DNA from: Pseudoalteromonas sp. DL-6
GTDB lineage: Bacteria; Pseudomonadota; Gammaproteobacteria; Enterobacterales; Alteromonadaceae
Length of the DNA stretch: 64,000 bases
Assembly: GCF_004328665.1 (NCBI RefSeq)
Contig: NZ_CP019771.1
Span: 372,001-436,000 of the forward strand
Reading direction: 5' to 3'
Below are positions 56,401-64,000 of this stretch, in pieces (position 1 is the first letter of the stretch; each line of letters starts with the position of its first letter). Made by a program: the position numbers and the translations under genes. Below the pieces are notes generated by a model, which saw nothing but the letters and a program-made list of their open reading frames with translations, did not search any database and was not told where the DNA came from.

Positions 56401-57007
56401 AAGAGCTGGTGAAGCAGCGCCTCAAAATATTGATATTCCCATAGTCGCTATGACTGCTAATGCAATGATGGGTGAAAGACAAAAATGCCTAGATGCAGGA
56501 ATGAGTGATTACATCACTAAACCAATCTCTGCAGAGGTATTAGTTGCAACAGCTACAAAGTGGTTGTCTTCAACTTTTATAAAAGAAGCTCCATTGGAAA
56601 ATAATCAGCTTAACGAATTTAATAAACCAATCCCTGATACTTCAGATAGTCAAAGTTTACCTGATTGGGATAAAGATAACGCGCTATCTCGGTTATTAAA
56701 TAATGAAGAGCTGCTTATAAAAGTATGCGAATTATACCTTCAAAGTACACCAATGAAGCTAGAAGAACTTGAGGATGCAATAAATAACAATAATTTATCG
56801 CAAATATCAAAACTAAGTCATGGCTTGAAAGGCTCATCGGGTGATGTAGGTGCGGCTAACTTGCATAAATTATTTGATGAATTAGAAGTAATGGCCAGTG
56901 AAAATGCCATGGGCAGTATGAAGAATAAATTAGAGCTCATTCAAACTAGCTACAAAAAACTCGAATCAACCATTAACAGCTACTTAGAGATACAACCCAG
57001 TAGTTAG
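53477..57007 (+). CDS. Cache-domain hybrid histidine kinase with receiver and HPt
   Basis: A 1176-residue membrane sensor. A helix (17-41), a periplasmic Cache-like domain (about 45-335), a second helix (338-358), PAS (375-480), phosphoacceptor His523 (NISHEMRTPLNG), ATPase (GTGLGLSIC), a degenerate receiver-like region, a true receiver with Asp960 (FMDCQMPILNG) and a C-terminal HPt with His1115 (LSHGLKGSSGD). It is able to run a whole phosphorelay and pass phosphate on through the HPt. GGAG lies six bases before the ATG. The divergent REC-GGDEF-EAL gene is a likely target. Confidence 0.93.
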   Translation: MPINLKKRIIRQISNYTLLFPISLSAIITLIVLAIIINEASLSRSVLGSVELEIIDKNQSINSQTQEVIENYRRDIRFLHATPPIKGLARASNNKGVDPLENTTYAQWKTRLEIIFAAFLKNNPDYEQLRIISTNKKGQELVRVDRVQGAVEVIDLNRLQNKGAQEYFTASSNLSDGEMYLSEISLNREYGKIEFPYRPMLRLSMPIFDENQNRFGFIIINVNANNLLTLLKNSINTPFQLALTDSNGYFLSHPNKDFTFGKDLGSDISINNNYTFNPVANSSLSLIKPKSIAQTSYYTARKQITLALGEKQNFLSSHVLAPVEHIKNIEMERRTKLYAFLLILVIVLTIILAFFNRSLRKSQELANARAQSEAIITGSSDAVIGITNNGIVSSWNNAATLMFKLGELEAIGKPINDLKIIDQLNFNEIIEKFTDGTRQFKQDASISNGSTKRYFSLSLSAIIDQFGMFIGIAIIARDVTKERTIENEIIKVNHELENKVAIRTKELKQASEVKSAFISNISHEMRTPLNGIVGTLNLIKKEPLSETQKNYLEMTEVSVSALSVLINDILDLSKIEAGKLELNFKEFNLIKLIESVCGSMAVKAQEKGLEFVLDVVNLKCKTIKTDPHRFSQILTNLVNNAIKFTETGFIKVTAYCEQTSNDTVTVHVKVTDSGVGIAQENQSKLFTAFSQEDKSVASKFGGTGLGLSICRQLCSLLGGEISFESEKSLGSSFHIKLTLSNDDTTHYSFTPRLKNKSFAIVTKNNELTDSINNLIAAFSGNSFSPEQLQQSLVSDDIKNVPLPDFILIEQDDILLKRLDEMWPSIANHHALKVILLANRGYPQIKTRHVQTSLLSKPILISEFLKTVADERSLEDKISAGSSNININKRRESDSVKTDNSDFKGAHVLIVDDNDINIEVAAGILSCLSLEIDTASNGQQAVEKLVNSVANNHQYHCVFMDCQMPILNGYDAAKQIRAGEAAPQNIDIPIVAMTANAMMGERQKCLDAGMSDYITKPISAEVLVATATKWLSSTFIKEAPLENNQLNEFNKPIPDTSDSQSLPDWDKDNALSRLLNNEELLIKVCELYLQSTPMKLEELEDAINNNNLSQISKLSHGLKGSSGDVGAANLHKLFDELEVMASENAMGSMKNKLELIQTSYKKLESTINSYLEIQPSS

Positions 57008-57063
57008 TATTTTGTGGGTAATAATGAATAAACCACTGAAAATATGTATTGCTAATTAAAGTT

Positions 57064-57092
57064 AAAAGCGCCTAAAGGCGCTTTTAATTTTT
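57064..57092 (+). terminator. Terminator after the large hybrid kinase gene
   Basis: A perfect 9-bp stem (AAAAGCGCC / GGCGCTTTT) with a 4-base loop, followed by T-rich sequence; the A-run allows it to serve the convergent kinase gene at 57150 also. Confidence 0.9.
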
Positions 57093-57149
57093 GAGTGTAT
57101 TGCTAACCAATACCACCAAAAAATATAAAAGCACATAGGATATTTATTC

Positions 57150-59405
57150 TTACTCGCTATACTGGTCAATTATAACTTTTAAACTATTGAATTCTATAGG
57201 CTTGTTTATAGTGTTAGTTATACCCGCTGCCACGTACTCAGGCTCGTCTTTTTCAGTGATGTTTGCAGTAACGGCAATAATGGGCACATCGTGGTAATTG
57301 GCTAGTTCCCTAATATATTTAGTTGCCAAAAGCCCGCCCATTACCGGCATTTGAATATCCATCATAATTAAATCAAATTGTTGTTTAGTACATAGCTCAA
57401 GCGCTATTTCACCATTATCTGCCACGGTAATATGTTTAATACCCATTGCTTTTAAAAAGCTTTCTAGCACGATTTGATTTACCGGATTATCTTCGGCAAT
57501 TAATACCTGCACATCTTTATTTTTAATAGTTACATCGGGTAATTGTGCTTGTTGTTTAACGTTTGTATTTGCAATGGGAATATTAAGCCTTAGCTGAAAA
57601 TAAAATCTCGAACCCTTATCCAATTCACTTTCTACTTGTAAATTACTGCCCATTAAGTTTAATATTTTACTAGAAATAGTTAATCCAAGTCCTGTACCAC
57701 CAAAACGACGTGTTGTTGAAGTGTCTGCTTGGGTAAAAGCATCAAATAACGTTTTTATACTGTGTTGTGAAATACCTATACCACTATCGATAACGCTAAA
57801 TAGTAACACCACCTCATTGTTATTTTTCTCTTTTAGATCAACAGACAAAGTTACTTTTCCAAGCTCTGTAAACTTAAATGCATTCCCCAATAAGTTCATT
57901 AGCACTTGTTTTAAACGGGTTTCGTCGCCCTGTACCAAATCAACAGAATCTACTTTTTCTTTTACTATTTTAAACTCTATATTTTTATGGTCGGCTTGCG
58001 ATTTAAAAATTTGTTCCAGCTCATACAATAAAGCACTTAATTTAAACTCTCTGTTTTCTAGTAGCATTTTATCGGCATCGAGCTTACTTAAATCGAGAAT
58101 GTCATTAAGAATAACCAATAAACTCTTACCTGAAGAGCTAATAACCTCAATCATGCGCTTTTGTTTAGCATCGAGTTCGGTATTACTCACTAGCTGTACC
58201 ATGCCTAAAATACCGTTCATGGGAGTGCGTATTTCATGGCTCATATTAGCTAAAAATTCAGATTTGATTCGGGATGTTTCCTCTGCCGCTTTTTTTGCTT
58301 CAACTAGGCGCTCGTTTAGCACTCTAAATTTATTTGCTGCTTGGGCTAAAAATCCTATTTCATCTTCACGGTTAATATCAGCTATGTTTGCTGAGAAATC
58401 ACCATTTAAAAATGATCTAAAACTAACGGTGAGTCTGTTAATCGCTTTAATAATATGAAAGTGAAAAAATAAAGCAAAAAGAATAAACAAGGTAACAGAC
58501 AAAAATAACGACACTTGAATAACAGTTTGCGCGGCATTAATGCTCTCTTGACTGGTTTGCGAAATATCACTAAGCAACAACAATGCATCTTCTTGCAATT
58601 TTTTGGCAAGTGCTGAAAATTCAACCGAATCACCGGCAATAACAATATTGCTTAAGGTTAAATAATTTCTATTGGCTTGAATGGCCTGAGCAAATAAAGA
58701 CTCGAATTTAGTTGTTAAACTATTTAGTTGCTCGACCTTGTTTTGGCCAATCATTTTGTTTGTAGCGCCACTGTTGGTTAATTGTTTAATTAATTTTAGC
58801 CGCTGTTTTACTTGGCTACGTTTGGCGTAATCACGTTGAGTTAAAAACAGGATTGAATTGCGGTACAGATGATGCCAATGATCCTTTAGCTGAAAAAATA
58901 ATAAGTCCTTGTCCAGCCTGGCCGTTTCTCCATCCCTGCTAGCTAAGGTGGTCAATGCTAATTCGTAGGTATTTGGTAGCTGTTGCTCAATAATTTTAGA
59001 CTTTTCATCATATCGTTTTTTAAGACTATCGATACTTTTGCCATAATTTAAAACCAATGATTGCATGGCGTTTAATGAATTTTTAATCTCGGGTTGCTGG
59101 ATTCGCTGTTGTGCTTCAATTAACCGCGCTTGAATACTTTGATGAGTGCTTTTTATTTTATCAAAAATAACCTCGCTACCCGACACACCATAAACAGAAA
59201 TATCTCGCTGAATCTGTAAAATATCTTTGTTAATTTCAAATACAACAACTGACAGCCCATTAATGTTCAATACATTTTTACTGGCTTGCTCTATTTTGTC
59301 GGTTCGCTCATTAATAACAACGTAAACTATTATTTGTATTAAAATAAAAATAGCCAACGAAGATAATACTTTAATAGATAAAGAACCAATTAACTGTTTT
59401 AGCAT
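57150..59405 (-). CDS. Hybrid histidine kinase paired with a binding protein
   Basis: A 751-residue membrane kinase. A helix (13-32), a long helical periplasmic domain (33-300), a second helix (about 298-325), HAMP (326-378), phosphoacceptor His390 (ANMSHEIRTPMNGI), ATPase (GTGLGLTIS) and a receiver (about 630-750) with Asp in MMDIQMPVMGG. The all-helical sensor resembles that of TorS-like proteins, which read a periplasmic binding protein. The gene starts 9 bp after the upstream gene for a Tat-exported binding protein, so the two form an operon. Confidence 0.9.
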   Translation of the reverse strand: MLKQLIGSLSIKVLSSLAIFILIQIIVYVVINERTDKIEQASKNVLNINGLSVVVFEINKDILQIQRDISVYGVSGSEVIFDKIKSTHQSIQARLIEAQQRIQQPEIKNSLNAMQSLVLNYGKSIDSLKKRYDEKSKIIEQQLPNTYELALTTLASRDGETARLDKDLLFFQLKDHWHHLYRNSILFLTQRDYAKRSQVKQRLKLIKQLTNSGATNKMIGQNKVEQLNSLTTKFESLFAQAIQANRNYLTLSNIVIAGDSVEFSALAKKLQEDALLLLSDISQTSQESINAAQTVIQVSLFLSVTLFILFALFFHFHIIKAINRLTVSFRSFLNGDFSANIADINREDEIGFLAQAANKFRVLNERLVEAKKAAEETSRIKSEFLANMSHEIRTPMNGILGMVQLVSNTELDAKQKRMIEVISSSGKSLLVILNDILDLSKLDADKMLLENREFKLSALLYELEQIFKSQADHKNIEFKIVKEKVDSVDLVQGDETRLKQVLMNLLGNAFKFTELGKVTLSVDLKEKNNNEVVLLFSVIDSGIGISQHSIKTLFDAFTQADTSTTRRFGGTGLGLTISSKILNLMGSNLQVESELDKGSRFYFQLRLNIPIANTNVKQQAQLPDVTIKNKDVQVLIAEDNPVNQIVLESFLKAMGIKHITVADNGEIALELCTKQQFDLIMMDIQMPVMGGLLATKYIRELANYHDVPIIAVTANITEKDEPEYVAAGITNTINKPIEFNSLKVIIDQYSE

Positions 59406-59414
59406 TCAATTCCC

Positions 59415-60683
59415 TTATGCGTTTAGTAGTTCAAACCATTTATCTAAACTGTAATCGTAGTTATCCATCACTGTATTCCACACCGCAATATTAGAAAAGC
59501 GCTTTTCATAGCTGCCGCCATCGCGAATTTGCCCTGGCATAATTATATTTTTGCCATCGGTACCCGCTAGTGGTTGAGTCGCTTCTTTGCCATCGTACCA
59601 ATAATCCCATTCGGGGGTGGTAATTATTTCTTTGCTACGTTCTGGATTAGAAATGTAATAACCCTGCTTTGAAATAAATGCACCAGGCCAGCCCGATAAC
59701 CACCAGTTCATATATTCATAAGCGGCGTCTTTTACGTGCCCTACCGTATTAGCAGAGAGACACATTACCCCATGCCATGCTCGATACCCTTCTTTAGGAG
59801 ATGCATTAACTACTGGTAAACCTTGGGCTCTACATGCAGTCACCCCCGGTGAAAATATGCTTTGAATATGCACGCGCTTTTTAAGCATAAACTCAACAGA
59901 TTGTGGCACCGATGTCCAAAACCCAGAAAAATGCCCTGCTTGCTTTTTATTAATTAAAATTGCAAACAGTTTGTCTATTTCTGCAACACTCATATTGGCA
60001 ATATTATTAAATGTCATCAGCCCTTGAGCCTGGGCTGCCAATGCGGCATCAAAAATGCCTATGGTGGGGGCATTCACCAAACCTACATGACCTTTGTTGC
60101 TCTCTTCAAGTAACCAGCCCCAGGATTCAGTCTCGTAAGCCACGCCCTTAGGTATAAAATTAGTGTTATAGCCAAATGAATCTACATTGTGAACATAAGG
60201 CATAAAACTTATTTGATCTGTGGCCTGGCTTCCAAGTGAGCCATCTTGTTGAACATATAAAATTTTATTGGGCGCATCGCCTGCGCCTAGTTTTGCTTTC
60301 GGAACTAACTTGCCGGTTTTGGTTAGTGGATTTATTTCCTGCCAATATTTTAGTCTTTCTACTTCAATTGGTTGAATAGCATTGGCTTGCCACAATATAT
60401 TAATTGAGTCAGACCATTGTTCATATAAATCAAATGAAGAGGGATTGGCGGCTGCTTTTTGTAAAACGGCCGCACTCCCCATAGGGGTAAATTCAATATT
60501 AATACCGAGCTCTTGCATGGCACGGACCCTAAGCTCTTCTTGTAAAGTTACATGCGTGCCCATGACTCTGAGCGTAACCGGTTTTTTTGCAAACACATAC
60601 GGCGCTTTAAATGCGACAGCAGAGGTCGCAGCACCGACCGCTAATGTACTTAAAAATTTACGTCGAGTGACATTATTAGCCAT
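59415..60683 (-). CDS. Tat-exported extracellular solute-binding protein (family 1)
   Basis: A 422-residue periplasmic protein. It has a Tat signal (NVTRRKFLSTLAVGAATS) and a fold of the spermidine/putrescine and Fe3+-type binding proteins (VTLRVMGTHVTL, FDLYEQWSDSINILWQ, ending in DYSLDKWFELL). The start at 60683 has GGA eight bases before it; 60692 is possible. No permease or ATPase gene is adjacent; a hybrid kinase follows after 9 bp. It probably binds a ligand and presents it to the kinase, as TorT does to TorS. Folding before export hints at a cofactor or metal ligand. Confidence 0.88.
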   Translation of the reverse strand: MANNVTRRKFLSTLAVGAATSAVAFKAPYVFAKKPVTLRVMGTHVTLQEELRVRAMQELGINIEFTPMGSAAVLQKAAANPSSFDLYEQWSDSINILWQANAIQPIEVERLKYWQEINPLTKTGKLVPKAKLGAGDAPNKILYVQQDGSLGSQATDQISFMPYVHNVDSFGYNTNFIPKGVAYETESWGWLLEESNKGHVGLVNAPTIGIFDAALAAQAQGLMTFNNIANMSVAEIDKLFAILINKKQAGHFSGFWTSVPQSVEFMLKKRVHIQSIFSPGVTACRAQGLPVVNASPKEGYRAWHGVMCLSANTVGHVKDAAYEYMNWWLSGWPGAFISKQGYYISNPERSKEIITTPEWDYWYDGKEATQPLAGTDGKNIIMPGQIRDGGSYEKRFSNIAVWNTVMDNYDYSLDKWFELLNA

Positions 60684-60897
60684 ACTAATCATCCATTTAC
60701 TGATACTAATAATGAGTATAGGTAATAATATAAAAAAATCACTAACTTAGCGCTTAAAAAACCACTATTTTAATATAATGAGTGATCGTCATAAATAACA
60801 TAGTCGTTTAAGCATTATATAAATTTTTTGAGATAACTCTATCTATCCTTGTTACACTAGCAGTGTTGAATTACCTACTCGATTGAGGCGCTTACCC

Positions 60898-61317
60898 ATG
60901 GAAAAATTTGTTAATCACATTCAATTAGGCTATTTGGGCTTGCTGCCGTTTTTAGGCTGTGTGGGTTGGCCATTGATGTTTGGCAGTAACAGTGTCAATT
61001 TAGAGTTTTTTAGTTTTTACAGCATCGCTATTTTAGCTTTTATGGCGGGTAATTTATGGCATGCAGGGCAACAAAGCTTTGCCGATGCAATTAAAGCTGT
61101 GCTGCCGGTCATTCCTATACCGTTTTTATCATTTTTGCCGATTGAGTGGATGCTTGCTTGGTTAGGCGCGAGTTTTTGGTTGGTACTGATTTTCGAAAAA
61201 GCGTCGATTCATTGGCAGGGTTATCACAAAGATTACCAAAAAATGCGCTTTGTGCTCACATCTGTGGTGTTTGTGTGTCATATCTTAATTATTGGTATGA
61301 GTATTTACCCTAAATAG
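60898..61317 (+). CDS. DUF3429-like membrane protein
   Basis: A 139-residue protein with four membrane helices, of which the LGYLGLLPFLGC start and FYSIAILAFMAGNLWHAG stretch resemble DUF3429. Function unknown. GAGG lies nine bases before the ATG. Next comes another small membrane protein on the same strand. Confidence 0.65.
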   Translation: MEKFVNHIQLGYLGLLPFLGCVGWPLMFGSNSVNLEFFSFYSIAILAFMAGNLWHAGQQSFADAIKAVLPVIPIPFLSFLPIEWMLAWLGASFWLVLIFEKASIHWQGYHKDYQKMRFVLTSVVFVCHILIIGMSIYPK

Positions 61318-61384
61318 TCTGCCATTACTTAACCATTGGTCTGTAATAGGGTAACATCCGCGCACTGTATTGAGAGGACACCCC

Positions 61385-61777
61385 ATGATAGACCAATTGC
61401 GCCAACAGCTTACTGACCTTGGTGAGAATTTTGTAGAAAAAAACGCCGCTTTTAAAATTAAAGTGATCCCTTTTTTTTGTGCCATAAGCATAAAAAAAGA
61501 TCATAAAAGCGAAGGACGTCTTTCTTTTTATTCAAATCAACTCATTGAAATACTAATGGTTGTGTTGTTTGTATTGTTTGGTTTATCTATATTTGATCCT
61601 GACGCAGGATTTACCCATGGTCCTATCCATATTGTTTTTGCTATTTTGATTACCTTTAACCTAATTTTAAAACAGGTTGCTATTGAGGGTTTAAAAACAC
61701 GTTTAGCTATGTATAGGTTGCATCAAACACCTAAGCAAACTGATGAGCCCGAAAACCCAAATACAACTAAACGCTAA
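61385..61777 (+). CDS. Small membrane protein of unknown function
   Basis: A 130-residue protein: an amphipathic N-terminus (IDQLRQQLTDLGENFVEKN), then two membrane helices (about 53-70 and 80-99) and a soluble tail. I do not recognise the family. AGAGG lies eight bases before the ATG, and the gene ends two bases before the next one, so it is in an operon with the methyltransferase. Confidence 0.65.
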   Translation: MIDQLRQQLTDLGENFVEKNAAFKIKVIPFFCAISIKKDHKSEGRLSFYSNQLIEILMVVLFVLFGLSIFDPDAGFTHGPIHIVFAILITFNLILKQVAIEGLKTRLAMYRLHQTPKQTDEPENPNTTKR

Positions 61778-61779
61778 CT

Positions 61780-62589
61780 ATGTATTTAAATCCAAACTGG
61801 AACATACTCACGGTAGGTGATGGCGACTTATCGTTTTCAAATGCGCTTTATCGTCATATTAAGCCAAAAAAGTTAGTGGCATCCACTTACGACGAGCAAT
61901 CAACTATTGAGCAAAAATACCCAGACAATGCGCTCAATGCTTTAAAGTCGCAAAAGGTAGAAGTACTTAATAGCTTTGATGTAACCAACCCACAATGTTG
62001 GCAAACGCTTGGCCAGCATTTACATAGTTTTGATGTGGTTATTTTTCAATTTCCGCTTATTCCTGCGTTTGTTGGTCGTGATGCATTTGAACACAATACT
62101 CGCCATACCAGCATGAACGTACTTAACCGCGCATTACTGCATCAATTTATAAAATATGCTAATGAGTTTGCTTTAAACCCGCAAGGCGCAGGGCTATGTT
62201 TCATCACTTCAAAAGATGTTAAACCTTATCGAGAATGGAATATTGAAGGCAGTTTAAATACCCATTTAAACGCACAATATCAAGGGCAAATGCCATTTGA
62301 TATTAGTCACTTTAGTGGTTATAAAATTCGCAATGTTGACCGTGATAAACACGTTAAAGACACCAGCGGCATTACCTATGTATTTAGTGAAAAACCCTTA
62401 CCTGAACTAGCTAGCTTGTTAACTTTGCCTGCTTACTTATCCGATAATTATTGCTCGCTATGTCGTGTAGGGCCGTTTTTAGCTTACGAGGATAAAAGCA
62501 AGCATTTTGCTGCTAAAAAACACCTGCAAATGATCAAACTAGAGCAAGACTGGCAGCAATGGTTAACAGCGTTTTATAAGTCAAGCTAG
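61780..62589 (+). CDS. BMT5-like (DUF2431) methyltransferase with zinc-finger-like tail
   Basis: A 269-residue protein. Residues 6-200 form a Rossmann-like methyltransferase fold with the DUF2431 hallmark ILTVGDGDLSFSNAL, followed by FDVVIFQFPLIP. Eukaryotic members (BMT5) methylate N3 of a uridine in 25S rRNA; bacterial members are uncharacterised. The last 55 residues contain CSLCRVGPF and KHFAAKKH, a C-x2-C-x13-H-x5-H pattern like a C2H2 (U1-type) zinc finger. It directly follows the small membrane-protein gene. Confidence 0.8.
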   Translation: MYLNPNWNILTVGDGDLSFSNALYRHIKPKKLVASTYDEQSTIEQKYPDNALNALKSQKVEVLNSFDVTNPQCWQTLGQHLHSFDVVIFQFPLIPAFVGRDAFEHNTRHTSMNVLNRALLHQFIKYANEFALNPQGAGLCFITSKDVKPYREWNIEGSLNTHLNAQYQGQMPFDISHFSGYKIRNVDRDKHVKDTSGITYVFSEKPLPELASLLTLPAYLSDNYCSLCRVGPFLAYEDKSKHFAAKKHLQMIKLEQDWQQWLTAFYKSS

Positions 62590-64000
62590 CTTAATTAAGT
62601 CAGCTACTTTTTCGGCAATGGCTATCACACAGGCATTGGTGTTGCCGGTAATTATATGCGGCATAATTGAGGCATCAACCACACGCAAATTTTTCACGCC
62701 ATGTACTTGTAGTTGGCTATTCACTACCGCCATGGGATCTTGCCCCATTTTACAAGTGCCTACAGGGTGATATTCAGTCTCGGCCGTTTGCCTAATATAC
62801 TCAATAAGCTGCTCATTATTGTTAACATCTAGCGGGTAAACCATATTACCTCTAATTACATAAAATGCTTCACTTTGCATAATCTGCAGTGTTTTTTTAA
62901 GCCCCGCTAACATCACGTTTAAATCATCGGGGTGGCTTAAATAATTAGGATCAATAAGTGGTGCACTCAAAGGGTTGGCATCGGCTAATCGAATCGTGCC
63001 ACGGCTTTTAGGGTGCATAATACTACAGTGAATACTATAACCATGGCCTAGGTGCAGTTTACGGCTATGGTCATCCACCAGCCCAATTACAAATTCAAGC
63101 TGTACGTCGGGTACTTTTGAATCGGAAAATAGCTTTATAAAGGCATGTGATTCTGCAAAATTACTAGTAAGCTGCCCTTCACGTTTTACAAACCAATCAA
63201 CGCATCCTTTTGCAATATTAAGCGCACCACTCGCACTTATACCAAATGTGCCTTTACTGTATTTAGCTTTATACAATGGTACAACGGTTAAGTGATCGTG
63301 AAGGTTCTCTCCTACACCAGAAAGCTCGTTTACTATTTCAATATTATGCTGCTTTAGTTGCTCTTTAGGGCCAACCCCCGATAGCATTAAAATTTGCGGA
63401 GAGTTAATTGCGCCTGCACTTAAAACCACCTCTTTTTTTGCATGCAATACAACGGCCTTATTGTTTATAGAAACAGAGACTCCGGTTGCGGTTTTATCGC
63501 AAAAAAGCACTTTATTAACGTGTACTTTGCTAAGCACAGTTAGGTTTTTTCGGTTTAAATGGGGGGTTATATACGCTTTTGCTGCGCTACAACGCTCCCC
63601 TTGATGTTGAGTCACTTGCGATAACCTTGCTCCCACTTGCTGCCCTGCGTTTATATCGGCATTGTGCGGTACACCTTGTTGTTCGCAGGCGTTTAAAAAC
63701 AGCTGATTTACTGGGCTTGGCTGGCTTAAATCCTGCACATGCAAAGGACCATCAACCCCGTGTACATCACTTTCAGTAAAGGTTTTATTATTTTCAGCTT
63801 TAATAAAATAAGGCAATAAACTCTCATAGTCCCAGCCCTCATTGCCCAGTGCAGCCCAACTATTATAATCGTGCTTATTACCTCGAATATAAACCATGGC
63901 ATTAATGGAACTTGAACCGCCAAGCACTTTGCCACGAGGCATAAATCCGCAGCGGTTATTAAGCTCTTTTTGAGGTACCGTATTGTAATGCCAGCTATTA
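62581..64000 (-). CDS. GMC-family oxidoreductase (choline dehydrogenase-like), 5' end cut by window
   Basis: Some 470 residues are visible. The frame stays open to the right edge, so the FAD-binding GxGxxG start lies outside. Characteristic GMC motifs are RGKVLGGSSSINAMVYIRG in part, HVDPLT-like ENLHDHLTV, the second family signature SAGAINSPQILMLSGVGP in part, and the catalytic HPVGTCKMG with a final NTNACVIAIAEKVADLI. It oxidises an alcohol with FAD; choline is possible but unproven. It overlaps the methyltransferase gene by nine bases. Confidence 0.88.
   Translation of the reverse strand, partial: NSWHYNTVPQKELNNRCGFMPRGKVLGGSSSINAMVYIRGNKHDYNSWAALGNEGWDYESLLPYFIKAENNKTFTESDVHGVDGPLHVQDLSQPSPVNQLFLNACEQQGVPHNADINAGQQVGARLSQVTQHQGERCSAAKAYITPHLNRKNLTVLSKVHVNKVLFCDKTATGVSVSINNKAVVLHAKKEVVLSAGAINSPQILMLSGVGPKEQLKQHNIEIVNELSGVGENLHDHLTVVPLYKAKYSKGTFGISASGALNIAKGCVDWFVKREGQLTSNFAESHAFIKLFSDSKVPDVQLEFVIGLVDDHSRKLHLGHGYSIHCSIMHPKSRGTIRLADANPLSAPLIDPNYLSHPDDLNVMLAGLKKTLQIMQSEAFYVIRGNMVYPLDVNNNEQLIEYIRQTAETEYHPVGTCKMGQDPMAVVNSQLQVHGVKNLRVVDASIMPHIITGNTNACVIAIAEKVADLIKLA

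Overview
The window reads as chromosomal DNA of a marine gammaproteobacterium of the Pseudoalteromonas/Alteromonadales type. This is inferred from the AT-rich coding style, the gene families present (TonB receptors, RlmF, Ogt, AhpC/AhpF, many GGDEF/EAL and hybrid kinase proteins) and the close match of several products to E. coli-type orthologues. I saw no rRNA, tRNA, CRISPR array, prophage or intact insertion sequence.

Layout. 1-6.9 kb: an orphan periplasmic binding protein (cut by the window edge), PpiC, a DCC-type oxidoreductase with a RegB/RegA-like redox two-component pair, a FabH-like ketoacyl synthase, a YaeR-like VOC gene broken by an in-frame TGA, an M17 aminopeptidase and a LETM1-like protein. 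6.9-18.7 kb: a small cysteine-rich protein, a TonB receptor behind a structured leader, a TPR-sulfotransferase, an alpha/beta hydrolase, RlmF, threonine aldolase, thymidine kinase, an alkylation-repair pair (Ogt plus an Ada-AlkA fusion), an acetyltransferase and a CDF metal exporter. 18.8-22.6 kb: an iron island with a Fur-type siderophore receptor promoter, two bacterioferritin subunits with complementary active-site losses, and a bacterioferritin-associated ferredoxin with a Fur-like box over its promoter.

22.9-28.3 kb is the most unusual part: seven gene cassettes, all on the minus strand, separated by attC-like recombination sites, with no integrase gene beside them (a CALIN). The cassettes encode a cupin, a small membrane protein, a VOC protein, an SDR, a SIR2-domain protein (candidate anti-phage NADase), a secreted NTF2/SnoaL-like protein and a HIT hydrolase. 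A promoter-like sequence points into the array from its upstream edge.

28.8-46 kb: two chemoreceptors, a Mn-type yybP-ykoY riboswitch controlling a TMEM165/GDT1 transporter, two cysteine hydrolases, a 1501-residue propeller-PAS-GGDEF-EAL sensor, a second CDF transporter with an altered metal site, a GAF-GGDEF cyclase, a stomatin/NfeD pair, a GlxA-type regulator and a patatin. 46-60.7 kb: three hybrid histidine kinases, a REC-PAS-GGDEF-EAL protein, the ahpC-ahpF peroxide defence pair, and a Tat-exported binding protein that sits in an operon with a hybrid kinase rather than with a transporter. 60.9-64 kb: small membrane proteins, a BMT5-like methyltransferase carrying a zinc-finger-like tail, and a GMC oxidoreductase cut by the right edge.

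Together the genes describe a cell with heavy environmental sensing (phosphorelay and cyclic-di-GMP), iron storage and uptake, peroxide and alkylation repair, plus a mobile cassette block. All starts, motifs and repeats were read by eye; no database search was run.
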